Below are positions 54,965 to 63,683 of a DNA stretch of 64,000 bases, piece by piece. Below the pieces are notes generated by a model. That model did no database searches. It was not told the origin of the DNA and saw only the letters and a list, made by a program, of their open reading frames with translations. Position numbers and translations under genes: made by a program. Numbering within the stretch: the first letter of the stretch is position 1; every line of letters starts with the position of its first letter. Source of the DNA: CAVQCA01 sp963710815 (GTDB taxonomy: Bacteria > Pseudomonadota > Gammaproteobacteria > UBA9214); the NCBI GenBank assembly GCA_963710815.1, contig CAVQCA010000157.1, forward strand, positions 1 through 64,000. Direction: 5' to 3'.

Positions 54965-55483
54965 ATGATCGTCCTGTTTAACAAACCCTTTTCGGGTGCT
55001 GTCGCAGTTTACGACCCAGGGCGACAAGGCCGTGCTGGCCGACTATATCGATATCCCCGGGGTGTATTGCACCGGACGGCTGGATTATGACAGCGAGGGA
55101 CTGCTGGCCCTGATGGATACCGGCAGGCTGCAGCAACGCACCGCCAGCCCGAAATACGGCAAGAAAAAGGGGTACTGGGTACAGATCGAGGGCGTACCCG
55201 GGGAGCCCAACCTGAACAAGCTGCGCAAGGGTCGTTTGCTGAAGGACGGAGTAACCCGTCCCGCCAGGGTGGAAGTCATTGCCCCGCCCCCGTCTGGGCG
55301 CGTTTTCCGCCAATACGTGAACGCATAGACATCCCTACCTGCTGGCTGAATTTGACCATCACCGAGGGACGCAACCGGCAGATGCGCCGCATAACGGCAC
55401 ATATAGGCTATCCCACTCTACGTCTGATACGTTACCGGGTAGATGGATGGTCGCCGGAGGGCTTCCCCTCCGGCGCCTGTTGA
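54965..55483 (+). pseudogene. rluE: RluE-like 23S rRNA pseudouridine synthase, two compensating frameshifts
   Basis: 172 residues once repaired. MIVLFNKPF then, after an extra G in the run 54994-54996, VLSQFTTQGDKAVLADYIDI with the catalytic Asp in YCTGRLDYDSEGLLAL. A missing C in the C5 run at 55287-55291 then separates the centre from VWARFPPIRERIDIP and TEGRNRQMRRITAHIGYPTL. The two shifts cancel and the total length is a multiple of three, ending at 55483. Both lie in homopolymers, suggesting sequencing error. The enzyme family modifies U2457 of 23S rRNA in E. coli. Confidence 0.85.
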
Positions 55484-55672
55484 ATCCTGGGGCCCGCGAC
55501 CTGGAAAAATCCTTCGGAAAAATAGCGTTCGAGTGGTTCAATTTTCCCCTGTCTTACAAGGAAAATCCAATCATCGGACACACTTGCGGAAACTGCGGGT
55601 TTTCTTTATTTTTCAAAATGTTCCAGAAGTCGAGAGCAACGGCTAATGTCATCCAGCCTTAAAGCCCCGAGA

Positions 55673-55840
55673 CTAGGAGCCTGTCGGACTTGGGTGATCG
55701 TAGCGAGCATGGTGGGAGAACGAGCACAGAGTTTCACGATATCGAGGCGCATAGTGGTTCTATGCAACGAAATATCGGGGGACTATGGGCCGTTCTCCCA
55801 CCAGCGCAGTAGATCAATCCTAAGTCCGACAGGCTCCTAG
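55673..55840. repeat. MITE family C, copy 2 (168 bp)
   Basis: Perfect 19-bp terminal inverted repeats CTAGGAGCCTGTCGGACTT. Interior is the reverse complement of the 19075-19242 copy with few changes. No ORF. The rest of 55484-55914 contains no gene I can support. Confidence 0.92.
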
Positions 55841-55914
55841 ACTGACTCTTGGGATATTATTCTGCCAATACCCGCGGTGACCGGGGAGGCAACGCGGCAT
55901 TCAAGGAGTCGGTG

Positions 55915-56850
55915 ATGGCACTCTCATGGAAAGACAGCATCTATATGCAGCGCGAGCTGCTGGCTCAAATCCTGCGTGAGCCGCTGGCACAGCTGGCGGA
56001 GAAATGTGCACCGGTCTGGGTGGATCTGGTAAAGCTGAATGCGGTTCTGATGGAAGGATTTCCCGATATCCCTCATTGCGCCATCCTCTATGCCCTCGGT
56101 ACGGACGCGATACAGGTCAGCGACAACGTAGGCTCTTCCGGGCGGATCTCTGGACATTACGGACGCGACCGTTCCGAGCGCCCCTACATGAAAGAGGCAA
56201 TTCCCCCCTGGGGCTACCTGCTCTCGGATGCCTACATCAGTCTGTCCAACCAGCGGCCTTCGCTCACCGCACTGCAGATCGTGCATTCGAACACCGGAAC
56301 ACTGGGCTACCTCGGTGCGGATTTCGATCTGCGCAGCCTGCCAGTGACCTCGGAACTCTACGAGGAACCGGGTTACTGGCGGCAAGTGAAGGGGGATCCG
56401 GCCATCCGGGGCGGGCTGTTCCAGCAGACCCGGGTCGAAAGCCCGATGGATGGCAACATCGGGAATGCCCTGTCCATCCTGGAGGAACTGCTGACGCAAC
56501 GCGGCATCTTCCAGTGCCAGATCCACTTCTCCAGCAGCCAGGCAACGATCTGGGTGGTGGACGATCCGTTTCGCTACCGCATCCTCGATCACGAGGCATT
56601 GACGGACCCGGATATCTGCCTGGTCTACCCCTTGCAGCCCTACCCGGAAAAAGCGCTGATTCCGCAGGAAGACATCGGCCTTATCCTGGACACCATGCGC
56701 GCGCTGCGCCTGACCGACAAGACCATCTATCTGCGCATGGCCTCGATCAATCTCTTCAATGGCATGGTCAGTCTGACCTTCTCATGCGATGGTTCACACT
56801 ACATGCCTTACATGGAATTTCTGCTGAAAGACACGACTTTCTGGTTCTGA
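55915..56850 (+). CDS. PDC/Cache-like sensor-domain protein
   Basis: 311 residues, no membrane segment or signal peptide. Conserved-looking blocks include QVSDNVG (as IQVSDNVGSSGRISGHYGRD), RPYMKEAIPPWGYLLSDAYI, LGYLGADFDLRSLPVTSELY and IHFSSSQATIWVVDDPFRYR. These fit a cytoplasmic PDC sensor-domain family seen alone or fused to signalling outputs. Ligand unknown. Ribosome site AAGGAG; start MALSWKDS. Downstream neighbour is convergent. Confidence 0.8.
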   Translation: MALSWKDSIYMQRELLAQILREPLAQLAEKCAPVWVDLVKLNAVLMEGFPDIPHCAILYALGTDAIQVSDNVGSSGRISGHYGRDRSERPYMKEAIPPWGYLLSDAYISLSNQRPSLTALQIVHSNTGTLGYLGADFDLRSLPVTSELYEEPGYWRQVKGDPAIRGGLFQQTRVESPMDGNIGNALSILEELLTQRGIFQCQIHFSSSQATIWVVDDPFRYRILDHEALTDPDICLVYPLQPYPEKALIPQEDIGLILDTMRALRLTDKTIYLRMASINLFNGMVSLTFSCDGSHYMPYMEFLLKDTTFWF

Positions 56851-56878
56851 ACGGCACCCTGGTACGATTCGCGCAGGC

Positions 56879-58876
56879 TCACTTCCAGTCGCCGCGCAGC
56901 GCGGCCACGCGTTCCTGCAGACCGGCGGCGCTGACCGCGGCGGGCGGCACCGGCGTGCCAAGCGCCAGGGCGATTTTGTAAAACAGCGGTCGTGGCAGCT
57001 TGCCCTTCATCGCCGCCCCGCCCTTGCGGCTGAAGAAGCTCCCCCACAGTCCGCGCAGCGCCATGGGGATAACGGGAACGGGATTGCGCCGGATGATCTT
57101 CACGATGCCCGGGCGAAAGGTTCTCAGTTCACCGTCGGTGGTGAGCCCGCCTTCCGGGAAGATGCAAACCACCTCGCCCTCGTCGAGATAGCGCGAGATA
57201 CGTTCATAGGCGCGAGCCAGCAGCTCCGGATCTTCCCTGGCCGGGGCAATAGGAATGGCCCCGGCGGTACGGAAGACAAAGTTCAGCACCGGCACCTTGT
57301 AAATCCGGTGATCGATCACGAAACGCACCGGCCGCCGGATGCAGCCGGCAATCACCAGCGCGTCGACAAAGCTCACATGATTGCAGGCCAGCACCACGGG
57401 GCCCGTCTCCGGAATGTGCCCGAGCCCTTCCTTGCGGATGCGGTAGATGGTGTGGATCAGCAACCAGACGATGAACCGCATCAGGAATTCCGGGACCAGC
57501 CAGAAGATATACAGGGCGACCACGGCGTTCATCAGCGCGATCACCAGGAACAGTTGCGGGATGCTGAGGCCCGCATTCAGGAGAAGGATGGCCATGACCG
57601 CGGAGACCACCATGAACAGGGCATTGAGGATGTTGTTGGCAGCGATGACGCGCGAGCGGTGGCTGGGTTCGCTGCGCTGCTGTACCAGTGCATACAGGGG
57701 CACAATATAGAAACCGCCGAACAGGCCCAGCAGGAGAATATCGAACAGCACGCGCCCGTGGCCCGATGACCGCAGAAAGCCGGCGGCATCCAGCGCGACA
57801 CCGGCCGCAGGGCCGCCCGGGATAGCCAGGAACAGATCGAGGCCGAAAACGGTGAGACCGATCGAGCCGAAGGGGACGAGTCCCAGTTCCACCTGGCGAC
57901 CCGACAGGCGCTCGCACAGCAGCGACCCGGTGCCGATGCCCAGGGAGAAGAGCGTCAACAGCAGCGTCACGACCTGTTCATTGCCTCCCAGGGTCACTCT
58001 GGTGAAGTTCGGCAACTGGGCGAGGTAGGTCGCCCCAAGCATCCAGAACCAGGAGATACCGAGGATGGACAGGAACACGGTGCGGTGACTGCGGGCGAAG
58101 TTGATGTTGCGCCAGGTTTCCGTGAACGGGTTCCAGTTGATTCGCAGATCGGGCGCCAGCGCGGCCGCGGTCGGGATGCCCAGGCTACTGAGCCAGCCCA
58201 GGCAGGCAAGCGTGATGATCGTGACGGACACCAGGCTGGTGCCATTGACGGGTATGCCGATCAGCACGCCGCCGGTGAGGGTGCCCAGCAGGATCGCCAG
58301 GAAGGTCCCCATCTCCACCAGACCGTTGCCGCCGACCAGTTCCTCTTCCCTGAGATGCTGCGGCAGGATGCCGTACTTCACCGGCCCGAACAGCGACGAC
58401 TGCGTGCCCATCAGGAACAGCAACCCGATCAGCACCGGGATGCAGCCGAAATGGAAAGCCACCACGGCACCGCTCATAATGGCGATCTCCAGCACTTTCA
58501 CCCAGCGGATGAACCGGGATTTCTCATACTTGTCCGCCAGCTGTCCGGCCGTGGCGGAAAACAGGAAAAACGGCAGAATGAACAGGCCGGCGCTCAGGTT
58601 GATGAGCGTATTGGATTCCCCCATACCCTGGCCCGCGGCCTGAAAGGCGATGAGGATGATCAGTGCGTTCTTGTAGACGTTATCGTTGAATGCGCCGAAG
58701 AACTGGGTCAGAAAGAACGGAGCAAAACGCCGCTGCTTCAGCAGCGAGAACTGGCTGCCTGTCGCGATCGCCGGGCGTTCCGATGCCGGCGCGGTCGGGC
58801 TTGTCCCCTCGCCAGGCTGCTGAACGCTGGCCATCCTGGCGTCCGGGTATGTCGCATTGCCGTCCGTTTCACTCAC
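56879..58876 (-). CDS. LplT-PlsC fusion: MFS lysophospholipid flippase plus 1-acyltransferase
   Basis: 665 residues. Residues about 45-440 are a 12-helix MFS transporter of the LplT type (FFLTQFFGAFNDNVYKNALI, GPVKYGILPQHL). Residues about 460-640 are a PlsC-type acyltransferase with NHVSFVD (HxxxxD motif as CNHVSFVDAL), FPEGGLTTDGELRTF and a VIPMALRG block. It lacks the acyl-ACP synthetase domain found in the longer Aas-type three-domain proteins. Probable role: importing lysophospholipid and re-acylating it. The small Cys-rich gene ends seven bases upstream. Confidence 0.92.
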   Translation of the reverse strand: MSETDGNATYPDARMASVQQPGEGTSPTAPASERPAIATGSQFSLLKQRRFAPFFLTQFFGAFNDNVYKNALIILIAFQAAGQGMGESNTLINLSAGLFILPFFLFSATAGQLADKYEKSRFIRWVKVLEIAIMSGAVVAFHFGCIPVLIGLLFLMGTQSSLFGPVKYGILPQHLREEELVGGNGLVEMGTFLAILLGTLTGGVLIGIPVNGTSLVSVTIITLACLGWLSSLGIPTAAALAPDLRINWNPFTETWRNINFARSHRTVFLSILGISWFWMLGATYLAQLPNFTRVTLGGNEQVVTLLLTLFSLGIGTGSLLCERLSGRQVELGLVPFGSIGLTVFGLDLFLAIPGGPAAGVALDAAGFLRSSGHGRVLFDILLLGLFGGFYIVPLYALVQQRSEPSHRSRVIAANNILNALFMVVSAVMAILLLNAGLSIPQLFLVIALMNAVVALYIFWLVPEFLMRFIVWLLIHTIYRIRKEGLGHIPETGPVVLACNHVSFVDALVIAGCIRRPVRFVIDHRIYKVPVLNFVFRTAGAIPIAPAREDPELLARAYERISRYLDEGEVVCIFPEGGLTTDGELRTFRPGIVKIIRRNPVPVIPMALRGLWGSFFSRKGGAAMKGKLPRPLFYKIALALGTPVPPAAVSAAGLQERVAALRGDWK

Positions 58877-58883
58877 GCGGCGC

Positions 58884-59066
58884 TCATTTGCCGCGCTTGT
58901 CCGGCACCCGTGGGCGCGTGGTCCCGGCGGGACGGTTCTTCGCGGGATCGCTGAAGGTAAAGCGGCCGAACAGCACGCAGCCCTTCATCCCGGGATCACA
59001 GGGGCGATCGAGCACGCGCTGGCAGCGGCCGTTAACCTCGTGTGGACAACCCCAGCCACCGCTCAT
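58884..59066 (-). CDS. Small Cys-rich conserved protein (60 aa)
   Basis: MSGGWGCPHEVNGRCQRVLD, then RPCDPGMKGCVLFGRF. Four cysteines in a C-x7-C-x7-C-x6-C arrangement suggest a metal or Fe-S site. I recall close homologues of this size in proteobacteria without a function. Excellent GGAGGT ribosome site. It is seven bases from the flippase-acyltransferase start, so probably co-translated, but the functional link is unknown. Confidence 0.8.
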   Translation of the reverse strand: MSGGWGCPHEVNGRCQRVLDRPCDPGMKGCVLFGRFTFSDPAKNRPAGTTRPRVPDKRGK

Positions 59067-59130
59067 TGCCTGTACCTCCGTCAGTCCTCGATGAAGTAGC
59101 TATTGTTGTGTTGATCCATAAACACCGTTT

Positions 59131-59340
59131 TCACCGCAAAGACGCAAAGGACGCAGAGAAATTCTTTAATGAAAACAAATCAAGGAAGCTCTGATGTGTC
59201 GTCATACAGGACGCGTGTTCCATCATCCAGATGCATGATTTTCTGGATTCCGGCATTCGCCGGAATGACAGTAAAATAGAAGTTAATCAGAGGTTACTTA
59301 AACTCTGCGTTCTTTGCGTCTCTGCGGTGATTAATTTCCT
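59131..59340. repeat. Palindromic repeat (CACCGC..GACGCAAAG family) with inner hairpin
   Basis: TTTCACCGCAAAGACGCAAA on the left and TTTGCGTCTCTGCGGTGATT on the right are inverted, about 170 bases apart. Inside lies a separate hairpin, ATTCCGGCATTCGCCGGAAT (59247-59266). No ORF. A related half-element occurs at 62438-62530. Confidence 0.75.
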
Positions 59341-59474
59341 TATGGATGGACGCTGCTATTGTAGGTGCGGGATCGTCTACAGGGAAGCAGGGAGCCCGCA
59401 GCTGCATTCAGATGCAGGGGATGGCTGCGCACCCAGCGGCATCGTCCGCCGTAGAGGCAACGGCATCCGCCCGA

Positions 59475-61385
59475 TCAGCGGGGTTCGACATCCCCCTGCC
59501 GCGCCTCCAGCTGCTCGCAGGCCACAAGCCACTCCCCCTCCAGGACTGCGCTCCGACGGTTCAGCTCCGCCTTCTCCCGCAGCAGGTCGTTCAGTTCGGC
59601 CTTGTTCACCGGAAGGTAGATCTCGGGCTCGGCGAGGCGCTGCTCGAGTTCGTGCTGGCGGGCGTGCACCCCGGCAAGCGCGGCTTCCGCCTTCGAGATT
59701 TTCTCGTGCAGCGGTTGCAATTGCCGGCGCTGATCGGCCTCCTGACGCTTTTTCTCCTTGCGCTGGGCTGCGCCGCCCGGGCCTTCGGCGTTCCCGGACG
59801 CATACCGGCTCTGCCGGTTCCGCGCGGTCAGCCACTGCGGGTAAACATCCAGATCGTCGGGGAATTCCTCCACCCGCCCGGCGTGCACCAGCACCAGCCG
59901 GTCACTGGTGACACGCAGCAGATGTCGGTCATGCGAGACCAGCACCATGGCGCCGGCGAAATCCTGCAGGGCCGTGGCCAGCGCCTGACGCATTTCCAGG
60001 TCCAGGTGGTTGGTGGGCTCATCGAGCAGTAGCAGGTTGGGCCGCTGATAGACCAGCAGCGCCAGCACCAGGCGTGATTTCTCCCCACCGGAAAACGGGC
60101 CGGTCGGCGCCAGCGCCTGGTCGGCGGGAAAGCCGAAGCCGCCGAGATAATCGCGTAGTTCCTGCTCGCGCGCCTTCGGGTCGAGCCGCAGCAGGTGCTG
60201 CAGTGGAGAGGCCTGCGCATCAAGCTGCTCGATCTGGTGCTGGGCGAAATAACCGACCCGCAGGTCCTGCGCCGGCTCGCGTCGGCCCTGCCGTGGAGCG
60301 AGTTCACCGGCCAGCAGCTTGATCAGCGTGGATTTGCCGGCGCCGTTGGGACCGAGCAGGCCGATGCGCTCGCCCGGCGAGAGGCTGAGTTCGACTCCAC
60401 CGATGACCGTCGCCTCACCGTAGCCTGCAGCCACCGCGCGCAGACGCAGCAGCGGATCCGGCAGCTTTTCCGGCGCTCGCAGGCTGAACTGGAACGGCGA
60501 GTCCACATGCGCCGGGGCGATCAGTTCCATGCGCTGCAGGGCCTTCAGACGGCTCTGGGCCTGACGCGCCTTGGTGGCCTTGGCGCGGAAGCGTTCGACG
60601 AAGGAATGCATGTGCGCGATCTCGCGCTGCTGCTTCTCGAATTGCGCCTGCTGGCCGGCCAGGTATGCCGCGCGTCGGCGTTCGAACGCCGAATAATTGC
60701 CATTGTAGAGTGTAAGCCGCTGGCGTTCGATGTGGGCGATATGACTGGCCACACTGTCGAGAAAATCCCGGTCGTGCGAGATCAGCAGCAGCGTGCCAGC
60801 ATAGGCGCGCAGCCAGTTTTCCAGCCAGATCACCGCATCCAGATCCAGGTGGTTGGTGGGTTCGTCGAGCAGCAGCAGGTCCGAACGGCACATGAGAGCC
60901 CGCGCCAGGTTCAGCCGCATGCGCCAGCCGCCCGAGTAATCGCCCACCGGCCGGTCTTCATCGATAGAGCTGAATCCCAGACCGTGCAGCAGCTGCGCGG
61001 CGCGGCTGCGGGCCGTGTAGCCGCCGATCACCTCGTAGTGCGCGTGCAGCGTGCCGATCTGTTCGCCATCGTGCCGGGCTTCCGCTTCGGCGAGCGAGGC
61101 CTCGACCGCGCGCAACCCTTCGTCCCCGTCGAGCACGTACTCGATGGCCGCGCGCGGCTCGGCCGGCGTTTCCTGCGCCACATGGGCGATCACCCAGTCG
61201 GCCGGATGCCGGCACGCGCCGCCATCGGCATGCAGTTCATCGCGGATCAGGGCAAACAGGCTCGACTTGCCGGTGCCGTTTGCTCCAGTCACGCCGACCT
61301 TCCAGCCGGGGTGGATCTGCAGGGTGGCGTTCTCAATAAGCAGACGCGTCCCGCGCCTCAGGGTGAGATTATCGAATTGCAGCAT
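59475..61385 (-). CDS. ABC-F ATPase (YheS-like)
   Basis: 636 residues, two fused ABC domains with no membrane part. Walker A motifs GANGTGKSS and GPNGAGKST, signatures YSGGWRMRLNLARAL and FSGGEKSRLVLALLVY, Walker B LLLLDEPTNHLDL in both halves, and a Glu/Arg-rich linker between the domains (FEKQQREIAHMHSFVERFRA), plus a C-terminal coiled coil (about 540-630). ABC-F proteins act on ribosomes, relieving stalls or adjusting translation. Start MLQFDNLTLRRG fits the family. Confidence 0.92.
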   Translation of the reverse strand: MLQFDNLTLRRGTRLLIENATLQIHPGWKVGVTGANGTGKSSLFALIRDELHADGGACRHPADWVIAHVAQETPAEPRAAIEYVLDGDEGLRAVEASLAEAEARHDGEQIGTLHAHYEVIGGYTARSRAAQLLHGLGFSSIDEDRPVGDYSGGWRMRLNLARALMCRSDLLLLDEPTNHLDLDAVIWLENWLRAYAGTLLLISHDRDFLDSVASHIAHIERQRLTLYNGNYSAFERRRAAYLAGQQAQFEKQQREIAHMHSFVERFRAKATKARQAQSRLKALQRMELIAPAHVDSPFQFSLRAPEKLPDPLLRLRAVAAGYGEATVIGGVELSLSPGERIGLLGPNGAGKSTLIKLLAGELAPRQGRREPAQDLRVGYFAQHQIEQLDAQASPLQHLLRLDPKAREQELRDYLGGFGFPADQALAPTGPFSGGEKSRLVLALLVYQRPNLLLLDEPTNHLDLEMRQALATALQDFAGAMVLVSHDRHLLRVTSDRLVLVHAGRVEEFPDDLDVYPQWLTARNRQSRYASGNAEGPGGAAQRKEKKRQEADQRRQLQPLHEKISKAEAALAGVHARQHELEQRLAEPEIYLPVNKAELNDLLREKAELNRRSAVLEGEWLVACEQLEARQGDVEPR

Positions 61386-61607
61386 GGGCACCATTGTAGC
61401 GTCCCGGACGACAAATGGCTGGCTGCATGGAATGCAGCCGGTCATAAACTCATGGCCGGCTAATATTTCACTAACGTTCGATTTCTAGTATGGTACCCGC
61501 AACACTGGCAGCCTCACGGAGGATCGACCTATGCACGAATGACAGATAACGGCGACATAGTCTTCCTGTTAACGGATTCCCCACGAACCTGAACAGAGGT
61601 ATGCCTA

Positions 61608-62411
61608 ATGTCGAAACAATCGCGTAGTAAATGCCGAACAGGCGCAACCAGGAAATCAGGCAGTCGAGCAGACCTGGAAATTCTCACCACCGATGGTGTC
61701 GTCATCGACATCAACACCTTCACTCTCCACCCCTCCCGCAACACCAGCCGCAACAGTCCCCGCCGCATCGAAGCCAGAAACCGGGCACAGGGGCAGTACA
61801 TGGCGGCCATCACCGGCTACCCGCTAACGTTCGGTCTCGGCCCTGCCGGCACCGGCAAGACCTACTGTGCCACGGCCATGGCGGTGGAGGCCTTCGAGCG
61901 GCGCGAGGTCGAGCGCATTATCTTCACCCGCCCGGCCATCGAGTCCGGTGAAACCCTGGGCTTCCTGCCCGGCAAGGTCCAGGAAAAGATCGAGCCCTGG
62001 TTCGCCACCTTCCGCGGCTACCTCAACGATCTGCTCGGCAAGGGCGTGGTCGACTGTGCATTGAAGAACGAACGCATCATCTTCGAACCGCTCGCCTACA
62101 TGCGCGGCAAGACCTTCGATGACGCCTTCGTGATCCTCGACGAGGCGCAGAACTGCACCCGCCTGCAGCTGAAGATGTTTCTTACCCGCATCGGCGAGCG
62201 CTCCCGGGTGGTGGTGAACGGCGACCTGAACCAGTCCGACATTGCGCGTGATTCAGGACTGCTCGATGCCGTCGCTCGACTGCGCGGTCTGCGTCACGTG
62301 CATATCCACGAATTCGGCTGTGGTGATATCGTGCGTAGCGACCTGGTGCGCGCCATCATCGAACGCTACGCGGACAATACACGCTCGGAGGGCAGCTACT
62401 TCTCGTATTAA
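61608..62411 (+). CDS. PhoH-family ATPase
   Basis: 267 residues, short PhoH form. Walker A in GLGPAGTGKTYCATAMAVEA, PAIESGETLGFLPGKVQEKI, Walker B AFVILDEAQNCTRLQLKMFL and TRIGERSRVVVNGDLNQSD. An N-terminal basic extension precedes the domain. PhoH2-like RNA-related or phosphate-starvation functions have been reported for the family. No Pho box is seen nearby. A three-codon mini-ORF with strong ribosome site (61531-61542) lies upstream. Ribosome site AGAGGT. Confidence 0.9.
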   Translation: MSKQSRSKCRTGATRKSGSRADLEILTTDGVVIDINTFTLHPSRNTSRNSPRRIEARNRAQGQYMAAITGYPLTFGLGPAGTGKTYCATAMAVEAFERREVERIIFTRPAIESGETLGFLPGKVQEKIEPWFATFRGYLNDLLGKGVVDCALKNERIIFEPLAYMRGKTFDDAFVILDEAQNCTRLQLKMFLTRIGERSRVVVNGDLNQSDIARDSGLLDAVARLRGLRHVHIHEFGCGDIVRSDLVRAIIERYADNTRSEGSYFSY

Positions 62412-62437
62412 CGGAACGTTGGACCGTGAAGAAGTAA

Positions 62438-62530
62438 TTTCACCGCAGAGACGCAAAGAGCGCAGAAAAAACCTTTACTGACAACATATAACCGCTTTAC
62501 ACACTTCACGTCTCCGCGATGAAGATGGAG
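62438..62530. repeat. Half element of the CACCGC..GACGCAAAG family
   Basis: TTTCACCGCAGAGACGCAAA at the left and CACTTCACGTCTCCGCGATG at the right are weak inverted repeats. The remaining 62531-62764 shows no gene. Confidence 0.55.
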
Positions 62531-62764
62531 GATTTTGCACGGCAACAGCCAGTCGCGCAGCTGCGCACTGCAGCGTAACTACCAGCCGCAACTGTGGAAG
62601 ATTGCGGGAAAAGTCATTCGTTGTCGCTATAATGCACCCCCAGAATCCATGCGGCGGTTACCATGACGCCATGGGTACCTCGAATTATTCATTCACCTAC
62701 TGTAGAGACGGGCTCTTGTGCCTGCTCCTACGAAAGGTATCTCCATTCTCGAGGGTGACCTCTA

Positions 62765-63589
62765 TTGAACAAGCTTCACCCCCGGAACCTGGCCGCCGCG
62801 TTCGCGGCAATCGATGCCGAGGCGCGGGCCGAGCGGGCGAGGCAACCCGGCGCAGAGCGGCGCGCTGCAGTGGCGCTACTCACCGTGGCCGTCTGCCTGT
62901 TGATGATCCACTACCTGAAATTCGAGACCAGCTTCGAGGCATTCCTCGACTGGGTTGGCCAACAGACGGGAGATCCCGGTTTCACCCGCGTTTTACGGCA
63001 TGGCCGCTGGTACGAACTCTACACCGAACTGTGGTGGGGCGCGGTGCATCTGCTGGGCTATGTCATACTGCCCTCGCTGGTGATCCGCTTCATCCTGCGC
63101 GAGCGGGTGCGCGACTTCGGTCTGCACTGGGGCGAGACCGTGCGCTATGCCGGCTGGTACCTGCTGCTGGCGACGCCGATTATCGGCTTCGCCTTCCTGG
63201 TGAGCCACCGTCAGGACTTCCTTGAACACTACCCGTTTTACCGACTGGCTTTCCGCAGCGGCTTCGACCTGCTCGCATGGGAGGTGATCTACCTTCTGCA
63301 ATTCGCCTTCCTGGAATTTTTCTTCCGCGGATTTTTCCTGCACGCATGCAAACCGGCATTCGGCGCCAACGCCATCTTCGTCATGGTGGTGCCCTACCTG
63401 ATGATTCACTTTGCCAAGCCCTGGCTGGAGGCGAGCGGCGCCATCCTGTTCGGCCTGTTCCTGGGCGTGCTGGCGCTGCGCTCGCGCTCCATCTGGGGCG
63501 GCACGCTGGTGCACATGAGCGTCGCACTCAGCATGGATCTGCTGGCGTTGATGCAGACAGGTCATCTCCCGGGGCGCTGGTGGCCATGA
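62765..63589 (+). CDS. CPBP intramembrane metalloprotease (Abi family)
   Basis: 274 residues with about seven membrane helices. The CPBP motifs appear as LEFFFRGFFLHAC (usually EExxxR; here Glu-Phe-Phe-Phe-Arg), then VPYLMIHFAKP and LVHMSVALSMDLL with the conserved His residues. Replacement of the second Glu of EE by Phe could affect catalysis. Start TTG preceded by GAGGGTG. Probably co-transcribed with the next gene. Confidence 0.85.
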   Translation: MNKLHPRNLAAAFAAIDAEARAERARQPGAERRAAVALLTVAVCLLMIHYLKFETSFEAFLDWVGQQTGDPGFTRVLRHGRWYELYTELWWGAVHLLGYVILPSLVIRFILRERVRDFGLHWGETVRYAGWYLLLATPIIGFAFLVSHRQDFLEHYPFYRLAFRSGFDLLAWEVIYLLQFAFLEFFFRGFFLHACKPAFGANAIFVMVVPYLMIHFAKPWLEASGAILFGLFLGVLALRSRSIWGGTLVHMSVALSMDLLALMQTGHLPGRWWP

Positions 63590-63683
63590 CGATGCCCGGG
63601 ACCATCCCGGTAGTGCATCACGCTTACCGTGGCAGGCTGCCGGCGTTGCCGCAAATCGGCGACCTCCCGGAGCGTGGCCTGTC

